Source of the DNA: Arthrobacter sp. APC 3897
Lineage (GTDB): Bacteria; Actinomycetota; Actinomycetes; Actinomycetales; Micrococcaceae
Length of the DNA stretch: 43,086 bases
Direction of reading: 5' to 3'
Assembly: GCF_030407495.1 (NCBI RefSeq)
Contig: NZ_JASDDG010000035.1
Span: 1 to 43,086, forward strand
Part shown: in pieces, positions 34,992 through 43,061 of the stretch
How positions within the stretch are numbered: position 1 is the first letter of the stretch
Layout: every line of letters starts with the position of its first letter
Translations under genes and position numbers: made by a program
Notes under the pieces: generated by a model
What the model was told of the DNA's origin: nothing
The model's input: the letters and a program-made list of their open reading frames with translations, nothing else
Database searches by the model: none

Positions 34992-35969
34992 TCAGGCAGT
35001 CAGCAGGATTTTGCCGGTATGGACGCCCGAATCGAAGTACTCGTGGGCTGCTGCGGCTTCGGACAGCGGAAAGGTCTTGTCCACCAGCGGGCGGATTTTT
35101 CCCGCCTCCACCAACGGCCAGACGTACTGCTTGACCGCCTGCATGATGGCGGCCTTTTCTTCATTCGGGCGGGAGCGCAGAGTGGTGCCAATGACGGCCA
35201 GCCGTTTGCGCATCACGAGGTTGAGGTCGATCTCGGCCTTGGTGCCGCCCTGCAGGCCGATAATCACCAGACGGCCGGAGACCGCCAGGGCTTCCAAGTT
35301 GCGCTGCAGGTACTTCGCCCCGATGACGTCCAGGATGACGTCGGCTCCGCGGCCGCCGGTTTCCTCCTTCACCCGCGCCACGAAGTCCTCGGTCTTATAG
35401 TTGATCAGCACCTTGGCCCCCAGGGACCGGGCCAGCTCCAGCTTCTCCTGCGATCCGGCGGTCACCATGGGGACCGCGCCGAACGCCGCGACCATTTGGA
35501 TGGCCATTGTTCCGATTCCACCCGCTCCACCGTGGATCAGGACATGGTCCCCTTCCGTGACCCCGGCGGCCATGAACAGGTTGGAGAAGACCGTTGCAGC
35601 GGTTTCGGGCAGGGAGGCTGCGGTGACAAGGTCCATGCCCGCCGGTACGGGAAGGACCTGTCCCGCCGGGACATTCACCTGGTCGGCGTAACCGCCGCCC
35701 GTCAGCAGGGCAACGACGTCGGCTCCCACGGAGAACCCTTCAACTCCGGTTCCCACAGCGGCGACCCGTCCGGACACTTCAAGTCCGGGATATTCGGAGG
35801 CTCCGGCCGGAACCGGGTAGTGCCCCTGGCGCTGCAGCACGTCAGCGCGGTTGAGGCCTGCTGCTGCCACGTCGATCAGGATTTCTCCGGGTCCGGGCAC
35901 CGGCGCGGGAACGTCCTGCACCTGCAGGGCTTCCGGGCCGCCGGGCGTATTAATGACAATCGCTCTCAT
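34992..35969 (-). CDS. NAD(P)H-quinone oxidoreductase (zinc-less MDR family)
   Basis: A 325-aa medium-chain dehydrogenase/reductase of the quinone oxidoreductase (PIG3-like) group. The start MRAIVINTPGGPEALQVQ, the NADPH-binding loop HGGAGGIGTMAIQMVAAFGA (about residues 147-166) and DVILDVIGAKYLQRN are typical. The catalytic zinc cysteines of alcohol dehydrogenases are absent. It probably reduces quinones or enones; the true substrate is unknown. The frame is open 14 codons upstream, but GGAGG just before the ATG at 35969 fixes the start. Confidence 0.9.
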   Translation of the reverse strand: MRAIVINTPGGPEALQVQDVPAPVPGPGEILIDVAAAGLNRADVLQRQGHYPVPAGASEYPGLEVSGRVAAVGTGVEGFSVGADVVALLTGGGYADQVNVPAGQVLPVPAGMDLVTAASLPETAATVFSNLFMAAGVTEGDHVLIHGGAGGIGTMAIQMVAAFGAVPMVTAGSQEKLELARSLGAKVLINYKTEDFVARVKEETGGRGADVILDVIGAKYLQRNLEALAVSGRLVIIGLQGGTKAEIDLNLVMRKRLAVIGTTLRSRPNEEKAAIMQAVKQYVWPLVEAGKIRPLVDKTFPLSEAAAAHEYFDSGVHTGKILLTA

Positions 35970-36032
35970 TTTGTCCTCCACGGAGATTGATCGAATTTTG
36001 GTGAAATGCACCTGTCTGCCAGACTACTAGGG

Positions 36033-36120
36033 GGAAGGTTGTCCGAGCGGCCGATGGAGCTGGTCTTGAAAACCAGTGTGCGGTAACCCCGTACCAAGGG
36101 TTCGAATCCCTTACCTTCCG
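36033..36120 (+). tRNA. tRNA-Ser (anticodon TGA)
   Basis: An 88-base class II tRNA with a long variable arm. The acceptor arm GGAAGGT pairs with ACCTTCC. The anticodon stem CTGGT/ACCAG encloses CTTGAAA, giving anticodon TGA for UCA codons. The T arm AAGGG-TTCGAAT-CCCTT is perfect. CCA is not encoded, unlike tRNA-Thr in this window. Confidence 0.97.
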
Positions 36121-36130
36121 CGCAGGAAAG

Positions 36131-36162
36131 AAAAAGCGGGCCCTTTACGGGCCCGCTTTTTT
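36131..36162. terminator. Bidirectional terminator between tRNA-Ser and galK
   Basis: AAAAAGCGGGCCC and GGGCCCGCTTTTT form a perfect 13-base stem with a TTTAC loop; both strands end in a U-tract. It also lies 24 bases past the original galK stop at 36186, which supports that stop as the ancestral gene end. Confidence 0.92.
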
Positions 36163-36185
36163 CTTTGGCGCCGCTGTCCTTGCGC

Positions 36186-37381
36186 CTACGCCCGGCCTGC
36201 TCCGGCAGCCGGAAGGACAGAAAATATTGACGGCGCCGAAATCCCTTGTCTCGGAAGGCCGCCAGCACCGCGGCACTGACGGATTGCTCCTTGTCTTGGC
36301 GAATCAGGGCAATGGCTGAACCGCCAAAGCCGCCACCGGTCATCCTGGCACCCAGCGCACCCGCAGCCAGCGCCGCTTCCACCTCCGTGTCCAGTTCCGG
36401 GCAGGACACCTCAAAATCGTCCCGGAGCGATACATGGGACGCCGTTAAGAGCTTGCCGATACTTTCAATGTTGTTGGCCCGCAGTTCCGCCGCCACATCC
36501 AGCACGCGCTGGTTCTCGCCCAGAATGTGCCGCACGCGCCGCAGGGTCACCGGATCCAGCACCGACAGGTCCGCATCCTCCGGAACCTCCCGCAGGGACT
36601 GAGCTGCCAGGGCCGCAGCGCCGCGGCGGCAGGACTCGCGGCGCGCGCCGTAGCCGCCGTCGGAATGGCTGTGGGCCACTCGGGTGTCCATTACGAGCAC
36701 CGCTAATCCGTGAGCGGCAAGGGGCAGCGGCACCGCCTCTGATTCCAGGCTGCGGCAATCAAGGAACAAGGCGCTGCCCTCCCGGCCAAGGAGCGAAGCC
36801 GATTGATCCATGATGCCTGTTGGCACACCAATAAATTCATTTTCTGCGGCCTGCGTGAGGCGGGCCATTTCCAGCCCGTCCAGCCCCAGCCCCAGCAGGT
36901 CATTGAGTGCCACGATGACGGCAACCTCCACGGCATGCGATGGGGACAGCCCGGCGCCCACCGGAACAGTGGAATCCAGCAGCAGGTCGAACCCGGGGAC
37001 ACTGGCACCGGCGTGACGTCCGAGGGCGTAGACAACACCGGCGGCAGAGGACGCCCAGCCGGAGACCGCGCCCGGTTCCAGTCCCCCGGTGGAGAACGCC
37101 GCGCGGGACAGGCCCTGTCCCGTCGGCGAGTAGGTGGAAGCGGCACGGACGGCGTCGGCGGCGCACTCCAGCCCCGGGCGGCGCAGCCGCACGGCCACCA
37201 GGGCACTCTGGTCGATGGCGAAGGGCAGCACAAAACCGTTGTTGTAGTCGGTGTGCTCCCCGATGAGGTTGACGCGGCCGGGGGCACGCCAGACGCCGTC
37301 CGGTTCCGCACCGAAGACGTCGGCAAAGTGCCGGGCCAGAGCTTCCGCCCGGCCCGAAACGGCGCTGTCCGCAGTACTCAT
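36186..37381 (-). pseudogene. galK: Galactokinase with a one-base frameshift near the 3' end
   Basis: A GHMP kinase phosphorylating galactose at C1. GRVNLIGEHTDYNNGFVLPF, GAGLSPSHAVEVAVIVAL, VPTGIMDQSASLLG and the ATP-site motif MTGGGFGGSAIAL are intact. The ATG at 37381 overlaps the galT stop (ATGA). After DKGF the open frame runs into RRRQYFLSF and continues about 90 codons through the terminator and antisense tRNA-Ser to 35966. Reading one base differently at 36236-36238 (CCC shortened to CC on the plus strand) restores APSIFSVLPAAGAGRA and a TAG at 36186, the usual galactokinase ending, giving 398 aa. The catalytic core would survive, but the tail is wrong. This is either real damage or a sequence error. 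Confidence 0.85.
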
Positions 37382-38534
37382 ATCTGCACTTCCCGGAGTT
37401 TCGCGGCAGTCTGTTCTGCCATGACGTCGTTGACGAAGGCACCCATGGCTGCTTCCGAGCCGGCCAGGAACTTCAGCCTGTCCGCAGCCCGGCGCGGGCT
37501 GGTGAGCTGCAGGTGCAACCACCCCGCGTCACGGTCAGCGGCCGTGACCGGTGTCTGGTGCCAGGCCGAAATGTACGGGGTGGGGGTTTCATAAAGTCCG
37601 TCCACCCGCTTCAGCAGCTGAAGGTAAACCTCTGCGAGCTCGTCCCGTTCCCCTCCGGTCAGTGCTGCCAGGTCCGGCACCTGCCGGTGCGGCACCAGAT
37701 GGATTTCCAGCGGCCAGCGCGCCGCGTAGGGCACGTAGGCGGAGAAATGCTCACCCTGCAGGACCATCCGGTCACCGGCGTCGGACTCGTCCCGGAGCAG
37801 TTCGCCCATCAGCGGCCGGCCATGCTCGGCCAGGTGGCGGCGGGAACGCTCCGCCAGCCGGGCGGCATGCGGAGCCGCATAGGGGTAGGCATAAATTTGT
37901 CCGTGCGGGTGGTGCAGCGTGACGCCCATGTCCTGGCCCCGGTTCTCAAAGGGAAACACGTGCCGGATACCTTTCAGTGCGGACAGCTCCTCGGTGCGCT
38001 GCGCCCAGGCCTCCACCACGGTCCGGGCCCGGGTGTACGGCAGCGAGCCAAACGAGCCGTTGTGCTCGGGGGTGAACACCACCACCTCGCACCGGCCGAA
38101 CGCAGGTTTCGGCAATCCCCACAGGTCTCGGTCGCTACCCTCCCCCGGCACCGGCAGGGTTCCCAGAGCCGGGCCAAGGGAAGGGAAACGATTTTCGAAG
38201 ACGACGACGTCGAAGTTGGCGGCGGGGATTTCCGACAGCCGGCCGGCGGTGCCCGGACACAGGGGCACTGGTCTGCCGGTGGCAAATAGGTCCGCGACTG
38301 CCGGTGAGCTGCCACCGCCACCCATTCCCCGCTCAGCCGGTCGAAGCGGACCTCACCGTTGCCCGAACGGCTTTCCAGCGGGCGCATGTCCTTTTCCAGT
38401 TCCACCGGCTGCCCTCCCCGGTCGGTGAAGGACAATGCTTCCCGCCCGTCGGCAAGGCGGTGCCGGCGGTGCAGGATGGGAAGCGTCGCTGCCCCCGACC
38501 GGGCCGCCGCCGGGAACAAAGAGCGGCCGGGCAT
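37378..38534 (-). pseudogene. galT: Galactose-1-phosphate uridylyltransferase split by a one-base frameshift
   Basis: Two overlapping frames together give a full GalT of 385 aa that exchanges UMP between UDP-glucose and galactose-1-phosphate. The first frame (from ATG 38534, GGGAGG seven bases upstream) carries RRHRLADGREALSFTDRGGQ and SGEWVAVAAHRQSRTYLPPA. The second carries FDVVVFENRFPS, the active-site HHPHGQIYAYPY and the C-terminal domain. They join at a CCCC run (38261-38264 on the plus strand as GGGG); one more C restores CPLCP, the zinc-ligand motif. As it stands translation stops after about 186 residues. The gene begins immediately after the permease stop and overlaps galK. Confidence 0.87.
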
Positions 38535-39497
38535 TTACTGGCCTCCCATTCCGGAGGTTGCGAAGCCCCGAATGATGTGCCGCTGGAAGAGCATGAAGAC
38601 AATCAGCAGCGGAAGCGCACCGATCATGGCACTGGCCATTTCCGATGCATACTGCACGCCGTAGGCATTCTTCACGGTTCCCAGTCCCACGGGAATGGTC
38701 ATGATTTCGGGTGAATTCGTGACGATGAACGGCCAGAGGAAGTTGTTCCAGGCGCTAATGAATACGAAGATCGAAACAGCCGTGAGGATGGAACGGGACA
38801 GGGGAAGGACCACGGCGTAGAAAACGCGGAAATCGCTGGCGCCGTCCAGCCTGGCTGCTTCTTCCAGTTCAACTGGGATTTGGTCAAAGAAGTTCTTCAT
38901 GACGATGACCATCAGGGGCATGACCACCTGGGGCAGGGCCACGCCCAGGAGCGTATCGGAAAGCCGCAGGGCGATCATTTGGTCAAAGAGCGGAACAATG
39001 AGGATCTGCGGCGGAACCATCAGAGCGGCCAGGGTGAGTCCAAACAGCCAGCGGCGTCCGCGGAACTTCTGCCGCGAGAATGCATAGGCTGCCAGCGCTG
39101 AAATGGTCACCGTGACAATGGTGACGATGGTTGAGACCAGGATCGAATTCCAGATCCACAGGGGAATGTCACCGGCAGCCAGGACGCCGCGGTAGGCGTC
39201 TGCGGTCCAGCCGCCCTCCGGCCAGAATTTCAGGGGTGCCGCCGAAGCGTCCGCCTCCGACTTGAAGGAGGACAGCACGGCCCATCCCAGGGGCAGCGCC
39301 CACAAGGCGGCAAGCACGGCAACTACGGAATAGGCGGCCACCCTGCCCCTGCGGCCCGGACCGAGGGTCAGGGTCCGCAGATGTTCGACTTCCCGCTTTT
39401 TCTGGGCCCGTGTGCGGGCCCGCTCGGACAGCCCTGGCTCTTGGGCCGGGGAAGCCGCAGACGCGGCTTTAACTGCCGATGTGGTTGTGCTGGCCAT
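38535..39497 (-). CDS. Carbohydrate ABC transporter permease (MalG/LacG type)
   Basis: 320 aa. A cytoplasmic N-terminus of about 50 residues is followed by six membrane helices and the ABC permease EAA motif EEAARLDGASDFRVFYAVVLPLS. With the partner permease it forms the channel of a CUT1-type sugar importer. The adjacent galT and galK suggest a galactoside such as lactose or melibiose. AAGGA eight bases before the ATG supports the start. It follows the other permease after one base and is abutted by galT. No ATPase gene is present, so a shared MsmK-like ATPase elsewhere is likely. Confidence 0.93.
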   Translation of the reverse strand: MASTTTSAVKAASAASPAQEPGLSERARTRAQKKREVEHLRTLTLGPGRRGRVAAYSVVAVLAALWALPLGWAVLSSFKSEADASAAPLKFWPEGGWTADAYRGVLAAGDIPLWIWNSILVSTIVTIVTVTISALAAYAFSRQKFRGRRWLFGLTLAALMVPPQILIVPLFDQMIALRLSDTLLGVALPQVVMPLMVIVMKNFFDQIPVELEEAARLDGASDFRVFYAVVLPLSRSILTAVSIFVFISAWNNFLWPFIVTNSPEIMTIPVGLGTVKNAYGVQYASEMASAMIGALPLLIVFMLFQRHIIRGFATSGMGGQ

Positions 39498-39498
39498 G

Positions 39499-40434
39499 TC
39501 AGGAATCCTTTCGCTTCGCGAGGCGCATCTGGACCAGGGAGACCAGGACGATCAGCGCGAAGAAAATGTAGGAGGTGGCCGAGGCATAGCCGAGCCGGTA
39601 CCCGGTGAACCCGGAATCATAGATGTACTGCAGGATGGAGCGCGTGGCCCCGTTGGGCCCGCCGGCGGTCAAGAGGAAGATCTGGTCGAAGACCTTCAGG
39701 GAAGCCAGTGCCTGAAGCAGGATGATCAGCCCCGTGGTGCTCTTCATCATGGGCAGGGTGATGGAGAACAGACGCCGCCAGGTTCCGGCCCCGTCCAGCT
39801 GCGCCGCCTCATAGAGGTGGTCCGGAATATTCTGCAGCGCCGAAAGATAGAGCAGGAAGTTGAAGCCGACGGTCCACCACAGTGTGACCAGCGCTATGGA
39901 CCACATGGCAATGCGCTCGTCGCTTAGCCAGCCCACCTGGCTCAGGCCGGCCTTGTCCAGCAGGCCGTTGACAAGGCCAAAGTCGTTGGTGAACAGGAAC
40001 GCCCAAATAGCCGTGACCACGGAAACCGGCAGCAGGAACGGTGCAAAGAAGGTTAGCCTCCAGAGCCATTGACCCTTGAGCCCGGTGTAGACGAGGTATG
40101 CCATGACAAAGGAGACCAGCACCAGCGGCACGGAGGAGATCACCGTGAAGAACAGGGTGTTGCCCAGTGAGGACCACATCTGCGGATCGGTCAGGGCCTC
40201 GCCGTAGTTGGAGAGTCCGGCAAATTCGGAATCCTCTGTGACCAGCGAGCGGTTGGTCAAGCTCATCCACAGGCCGTAAATGATGGGCCAAATGAGGAAG
40301 AGTGCAAAGAAGAACAGATAGGGCGCGAGGAACCAGTAGCCGGTCCGTGGAAGGGCGCGTTTCCGCGGTTCGGCCGCCGAGCTGATCGAGGCCGGAGGCC
40401 GCGGTGCTTGGGCGGGACTTGTGGTGGTGGTCAT
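39499..40434 (-). CDS. Carbohydrate ABC transporter permease (MalF/LacF type)
   Basis: 311 aa with six predicted membrane helices (first GYWFLAPYLFFFALFLIWPI) and the EAA motif YEAAQLDGAGTWRRLFSITLP. Partner of the permease at 38535-39497 in a CUT1 sugar importer. The frame is open 67 codons further upstream into the binding-protein gene, but GAGGAG six bases before the ATG at 40434 marks the true start. The stop of the binding-protein gene is ten bases upstream, so the transport genes form one operon. Confidence 0.93.
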   Translation of the reverse strand: MTTTTSPAQAPRPPASISSAAEPRKRALPRTGYWFLAPYLFFFALFLIWPIIYGLWMSLTNRSLVTEDSEFAGLSNYGEALTDPQMWSSLGNTLFFTVISSVPLVLVSFVMAYLVYTGLKGQWLWRLTFFAPFLLPVSVVTAIWAFLFTNDFGLVNGLLDKAGLSQVGWLSDERIAMWSIALVTLWWTVGFNFLLYLSALQNIPDHLYEAAQLDGAGTWRRLFSITLPMMKSTTGLIILLQALASLKVFDQIFLLTAGGPNGATRSILQYIYDSGFTGYRLGYASATSYIFFALIVLVSLVQMRLAKRKDS

Positions 40435-40444
40435 GGATGGCTCC

Positions 40445-41764
40445 TCACGCCGTCGGGTTCGGGGCAGCCAGGAACCGGTCCATGCCGGCAAGCATGCCGC
40501 CAACCGCGTCCATCGGCTTCGTTCGGCCCCGGAAGGCGTCTGAAAGGGATTGGGACATCTGGTTCTGGAATTCGGTGCCTGCACCGGCGAACCACGCGGG
40601 CGGGTCGAAGACCACTCTTGAGCCGGCGTCCGCATACTCCGCCTGCGGGCGCAGGCCGCGGTACTCGGAGGTCTCCTGCGCGGGAAGGAAGGCGGGAATG
40701 TGTCCGGCCGTACCCCATTGCGGTCCCCCTCCGCGGATCACTGACGTCACAAATTCGTACACGGAACGGCGGCGTTCGTCGGTCATGGACCGCTGGCGGG
40801 GCAGGACATAGCTGTGTGAATCGGCATAGGCGGCAGGAGTGCCGAACATGGTGGGCATCGGCATGGCACCGAGGTTGGGCTGGGAGGCCTGCAGGCCTGA
40901 AACTTCCCAGACACCGGAAAGGATCATTCCCACGCGGCCACCGTTGAAGGCGGCCAGCCCGCCCTCATAATCCAGGTTTCTGGTCATTGCAGTGCCGTCC
41001 GTCCAGGAGGCCACCGCCCCTATCACGTCTGCCGCCTTGGCCTCGTCCAGGGCTGCCTTCTGCCCCTGCTCAAGGCTCCAGCCGCCGCCGGTCTGGCGGT
41101 AGAGACCCCAGAAAAGCCGCCAGGCCTGGGCAGTGTCCATCACATAGCCAAAGCTGATGCCGGAGCCCCCGGTGACTTCCGCGAGCTTGGCACCCACTTC
41201 GCGCATCTGGTCCGGCGAGGAAATTTCAATGCTTCCATCGCTGGCCAGCACACCCGCGCGGTCGGCGAGGTCCTGGTTGAAGAAGGTAATAAACGGATGG
41301 GTATCCAGCGGGAGGGAGTACAGCTTCCCCTCGTATTGGCAAGATTTCCACACAGCCGGAGCAAAATCCGCTTCGGTGACGCCCATCTCAGCCAGCAGTT
41401 CAAGATCCCACGGTTCCAGCAGTCCGCCTGGAGCATAGCCCGGCATCCGGGAGAGGTGCATGATGGCGGTATCCGGTGGTTGCTGGGATGCCGAACTCAT
41501 GGCTAGCTTGGTGTAATACGGCGATCCCCAAGACAGGGTGGTCGGCTCAACGGAGAGTCCGGTCCTGGATTGAACATCCCTGATGATTCCGCGCATGTTG
41601 GCACCATCGGCTCCCTGGAACGGGTCCCAGACCGTGACCTTCCCACCGCCGCCCGACGCACCCGGACTGCCGCAGCCCGCCAGCGACCCCACAGCTCCTG
41701 CAGTGACGGCCGCAGCAAGCGCGCCCTGCAGGAACTGCCTGCGATTCGGATACTTCATGTTCAT
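40445..41764 (-). CDS. Extracellular sugar-binding lipoprotein of the galactoside ABC transporter
   Basis: 439 aa from the ATG at 41764 (or 437 from 41758). The N-terminus has a twin-arginine motif (NRRQFLQGA), a hydrophobic stretch and a lipobox LAGC, so it is probably a Tat-exported lipoprotein. The mature part is a family 1 solute-binding protein (KVTVWDPFQGADG, LYSLPLDTHPFITFFNQDL). It captures the sugar for the two downstream permeases. The much longer open frame to 42019 runs into the regulator gene on the other strand and is not credible. It is the first gene of the binding protein-permease-permease-galT-galK operon; a LacI-type operator overlaps its likely -10 box. Confidence 0.92.
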   Translation of the reverse strand: MNMKYPNRRQFLQGALAAAVTAGAVGSLAGCGSPGASGGGGKVTVWDPFQGADGANMRGIIRDVQSRTGLSVEPTTLSWGSPYYTKLAMSSASQQPPDTAIMHLSRMPGYAPGGLLEPWDLELLAEMGVTEADFAPAVWKSCQYEGKLYSLPLDTHPFITFFNQDLADRAGVLASDGSIEISSPDQMREVGAKLAEVTGGSGISFGYVMDTAQAWRLFWGLYRQTGGGWSLEQGQKAALDEAKAADVIGAVASWTDGTAMTRNLDYEGGLAAFNGGRVGMILSGVWEVSGLQASQPNLGAMPMPTMFGTPAAYADSHSYVLPRQRSMTDERRRSVYEFVTSVIRGGGPQWGTAGHIPAFLPAQETSEYRGLRPQAEYADAGSRVVFDPPAWFAGAGTEFQNQMSQSLSDAFRGRTKPMDAVGGMLAGMDRFLAAPNPTA

Positions 41765-41843
41765 CCTGCTCCATTTCCGGGCTCTGAACGCTGACTCATC
41801 TTTGAGGACAGACTGACTGGTGAGCTGAACCACATGAAAAGGG

Positions 41844-41862
41844 ATTCTAACGTTAGCAATTG
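41844..41862. promoter_or_regulatory. LacI-type operator and promoter in the divergent regulator/transporter gap
   Basis: The perfect palindrome CTAACGTTAG (41847-41856) lies in ATTCTAACGTTAGCAATTG. On the minus strand TAGAAT (41849-41844), part of the same sequence, could be the -10 box of the transport operon, so a repressor bound here would block it. A second, near-identical site is at 42989-43004. Confidence 0.7.
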
Positions 41863-41942
41863 CCCACCGTCTACTCTTGGGTTTGAAGTGAACATTCATG
41901 CGGCTTCCTGCCGCCCCGATGACAGGACAGACAGTGCAGCCA

Positions 41943-42947
41943 ATGAAGCGAGTGGGAATCAAGGAGGTTGCCGAACGTGCCGGAGTCTCATGGAAGACCG
42001 TTTCCAATGTGATGAACAACCGGCCCGTGGTGCATCCTGAGACCCGCGCCCGGGTGCTTCAGGCCGTGGAGGAACTTGGCTACACCCCCAATCTCATTGG
42101 CCGCCAGCTGCGCCAGGGCTCCACCCGCGCGATCGCCCTCGTAGTGCCTGACCTGCACAACCCCTACTTCGGTGTGCTCGCCCAAACCCTGGAAAGTGCG
42201 GCCAAGCGGCGCGGTTACACCATCTCCATCGAGATCTCCGGAGGCACTGTGGATGTTGAGCAGCACTATCTGCAGGGTTGGCATGGCCGGCTGTTTGACG
42301 GCCTGATTTTCTCGCCCTCGGCCGTCACGGCCGAAGCCATTGCCAAACGAACGGATCCTGCGCCCCTGGTGCTGCTGGGCGAGCGGATTATCAACACCGA
42401 TGTTCCCCACGTTGCCATCGACAACGTAGCCTCCAGCGTAGATCTGGTGCGGCACCTGGTGGAGGGAGGCAGGCGCCGGATCGCTTTCCTTGGCGCGGAC
42501 AGGACGGGCGGCATTTCCACCGGAAGCCAGCGGTTCGAAGGATACAAAGCTGCCCTGCGGTTCGCGAACCTGCCGTATGAAGAATCGCTGGTGGCGGCCA
42601 CCAGCTCCTGGTTCCGGCAGGACGGGTATGAGCTGACGCAGCAGATCCTCTCCGGCCACGGGGTAGACGCAATAGTGTGCGCCAATGACCTGCTTGCCGT
42701 CGGCGCCCTCGCGGCCGCCCGGGACCTGGGCCGCCGGGTTCCTGCGGACCTGGCATTGGTTGGCTGGGACAACATTGACGAGGTCCGCTATACCTCCCCG
42801 GGCATCACCTCCGTGGCGCCGGATCTGGAGGCGCTGGCCGAGGCAGCCCTGTCCTCAGTACTTGGGGAACTCGACGGCGAGGTCGTCATTCCCCACCGGG
42901 TGGTGGAGCGGGCATCGTCCGCACCTGCGGACCCGGCAACCGTCTGA
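41943..42947 (+). CDS. LacI family transcriptional repressor of the galactoside locus
   Basis: 334 aa. The DNA-binding helix-turn-helix and hinge (VGIKEVAERAGVSWKTVSNVMNN ... RARVLQAVEELGYTPN) occupy the first 50 residues. A periplasmic-binding-protein-like effector domain follows (ALVVPDLHNPYFGVLAQTLE, IVCANDLLAVGALAAARDLG, LVGWDNIDEVRYTSPGITSV). It probably releases DNA when the imported sugar or a derivative binds. Upstream in-frame ATGs at 41898 and 41919 exist; MKRVGIKEV at 41943 is the family-like start, though no clear ribosome binding site is seen for any. It is divergent from the transport operon and followed by a second operator. Confidence 0.9.
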   Translation: MKRVGIKEVAERAGVSWKTVSNVMNNRPVVHPETRARVLQAVEELGYTPNLIGRQLRQGSTRAIALVVPDLHNPYFGVLAQTLESAAKRRGYTISIEISGGTVDVEQHYLQGWHGRLFDGLIFSPSAVTAEAIAKRTDPAPLVLLGERIINTDVPHVAIDNVASSVDLVRHLVEGGRRRIAFLGADRTGGISTGSQRFEGYKAALRFANLPYEESLVAATSSWFRQDGYELTQQILSGHGVDAIVCANDLLAVGALAAARDLGRRVPADLALVGWDNIDEVRYTSPGITSVAPDLEALAEAALSSVLGELDGEVVIPHRVVERASSAPADPATV

Positions 42948-42988
42948 GGCAGATCCAGCTCGACGAGGAGATGGTCCAACTCCGCAAA

Positions 42989-43004
42989 ATTCTAACGTTG
43001 CAAT
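42989..43004 (+). promoter_or_regulatory. Second LacI-type operator before the next gene
   Basis: ATTCTAACGTT-GCAAT repeats the operator at 41844 with one base missing between the half-sites (ATTCTAACGTTAGCAAT). It lies about 60 bases before the start codon at 43062, so that gene should belong to the same regulon. Confidence 0.6.
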
Positions 43005-43061
43005 ATTTGCCGGGCTGAGGTTGACTGGGATCACAATTTGCTGCCGCTCGAAGGACTTTTC

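Noticed and set aside
36033-36120. tRNA-Ser as an integration site for a mobile element
   Set aside because: No repeat of the tRNA 3' end, integrase or phage gene is present nearby; the neighbouring genes are metabolic.
36236-36238. Programmed frameshifting in galK or galT
   Set aside because: The runs involved are very short, no stimulatory structure or slippery heptamer was seen, and programmed frameshifting is not known to me for these enzymes.
35966-37522. A single 518-residue galactokinase reading frame
   Set aside because: The first 47 codons overlap galT without family resemblance, and the last 90 or so read antisense through a terminator and tRNA-Ser. The true gene is 36186-37381 with a frameshift.
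41765-42019. N-terminal extension of the sugar-binding protein
   Set aside because: It crosses the operator and the regulator start and would hide the twin-arginine signal peptide.
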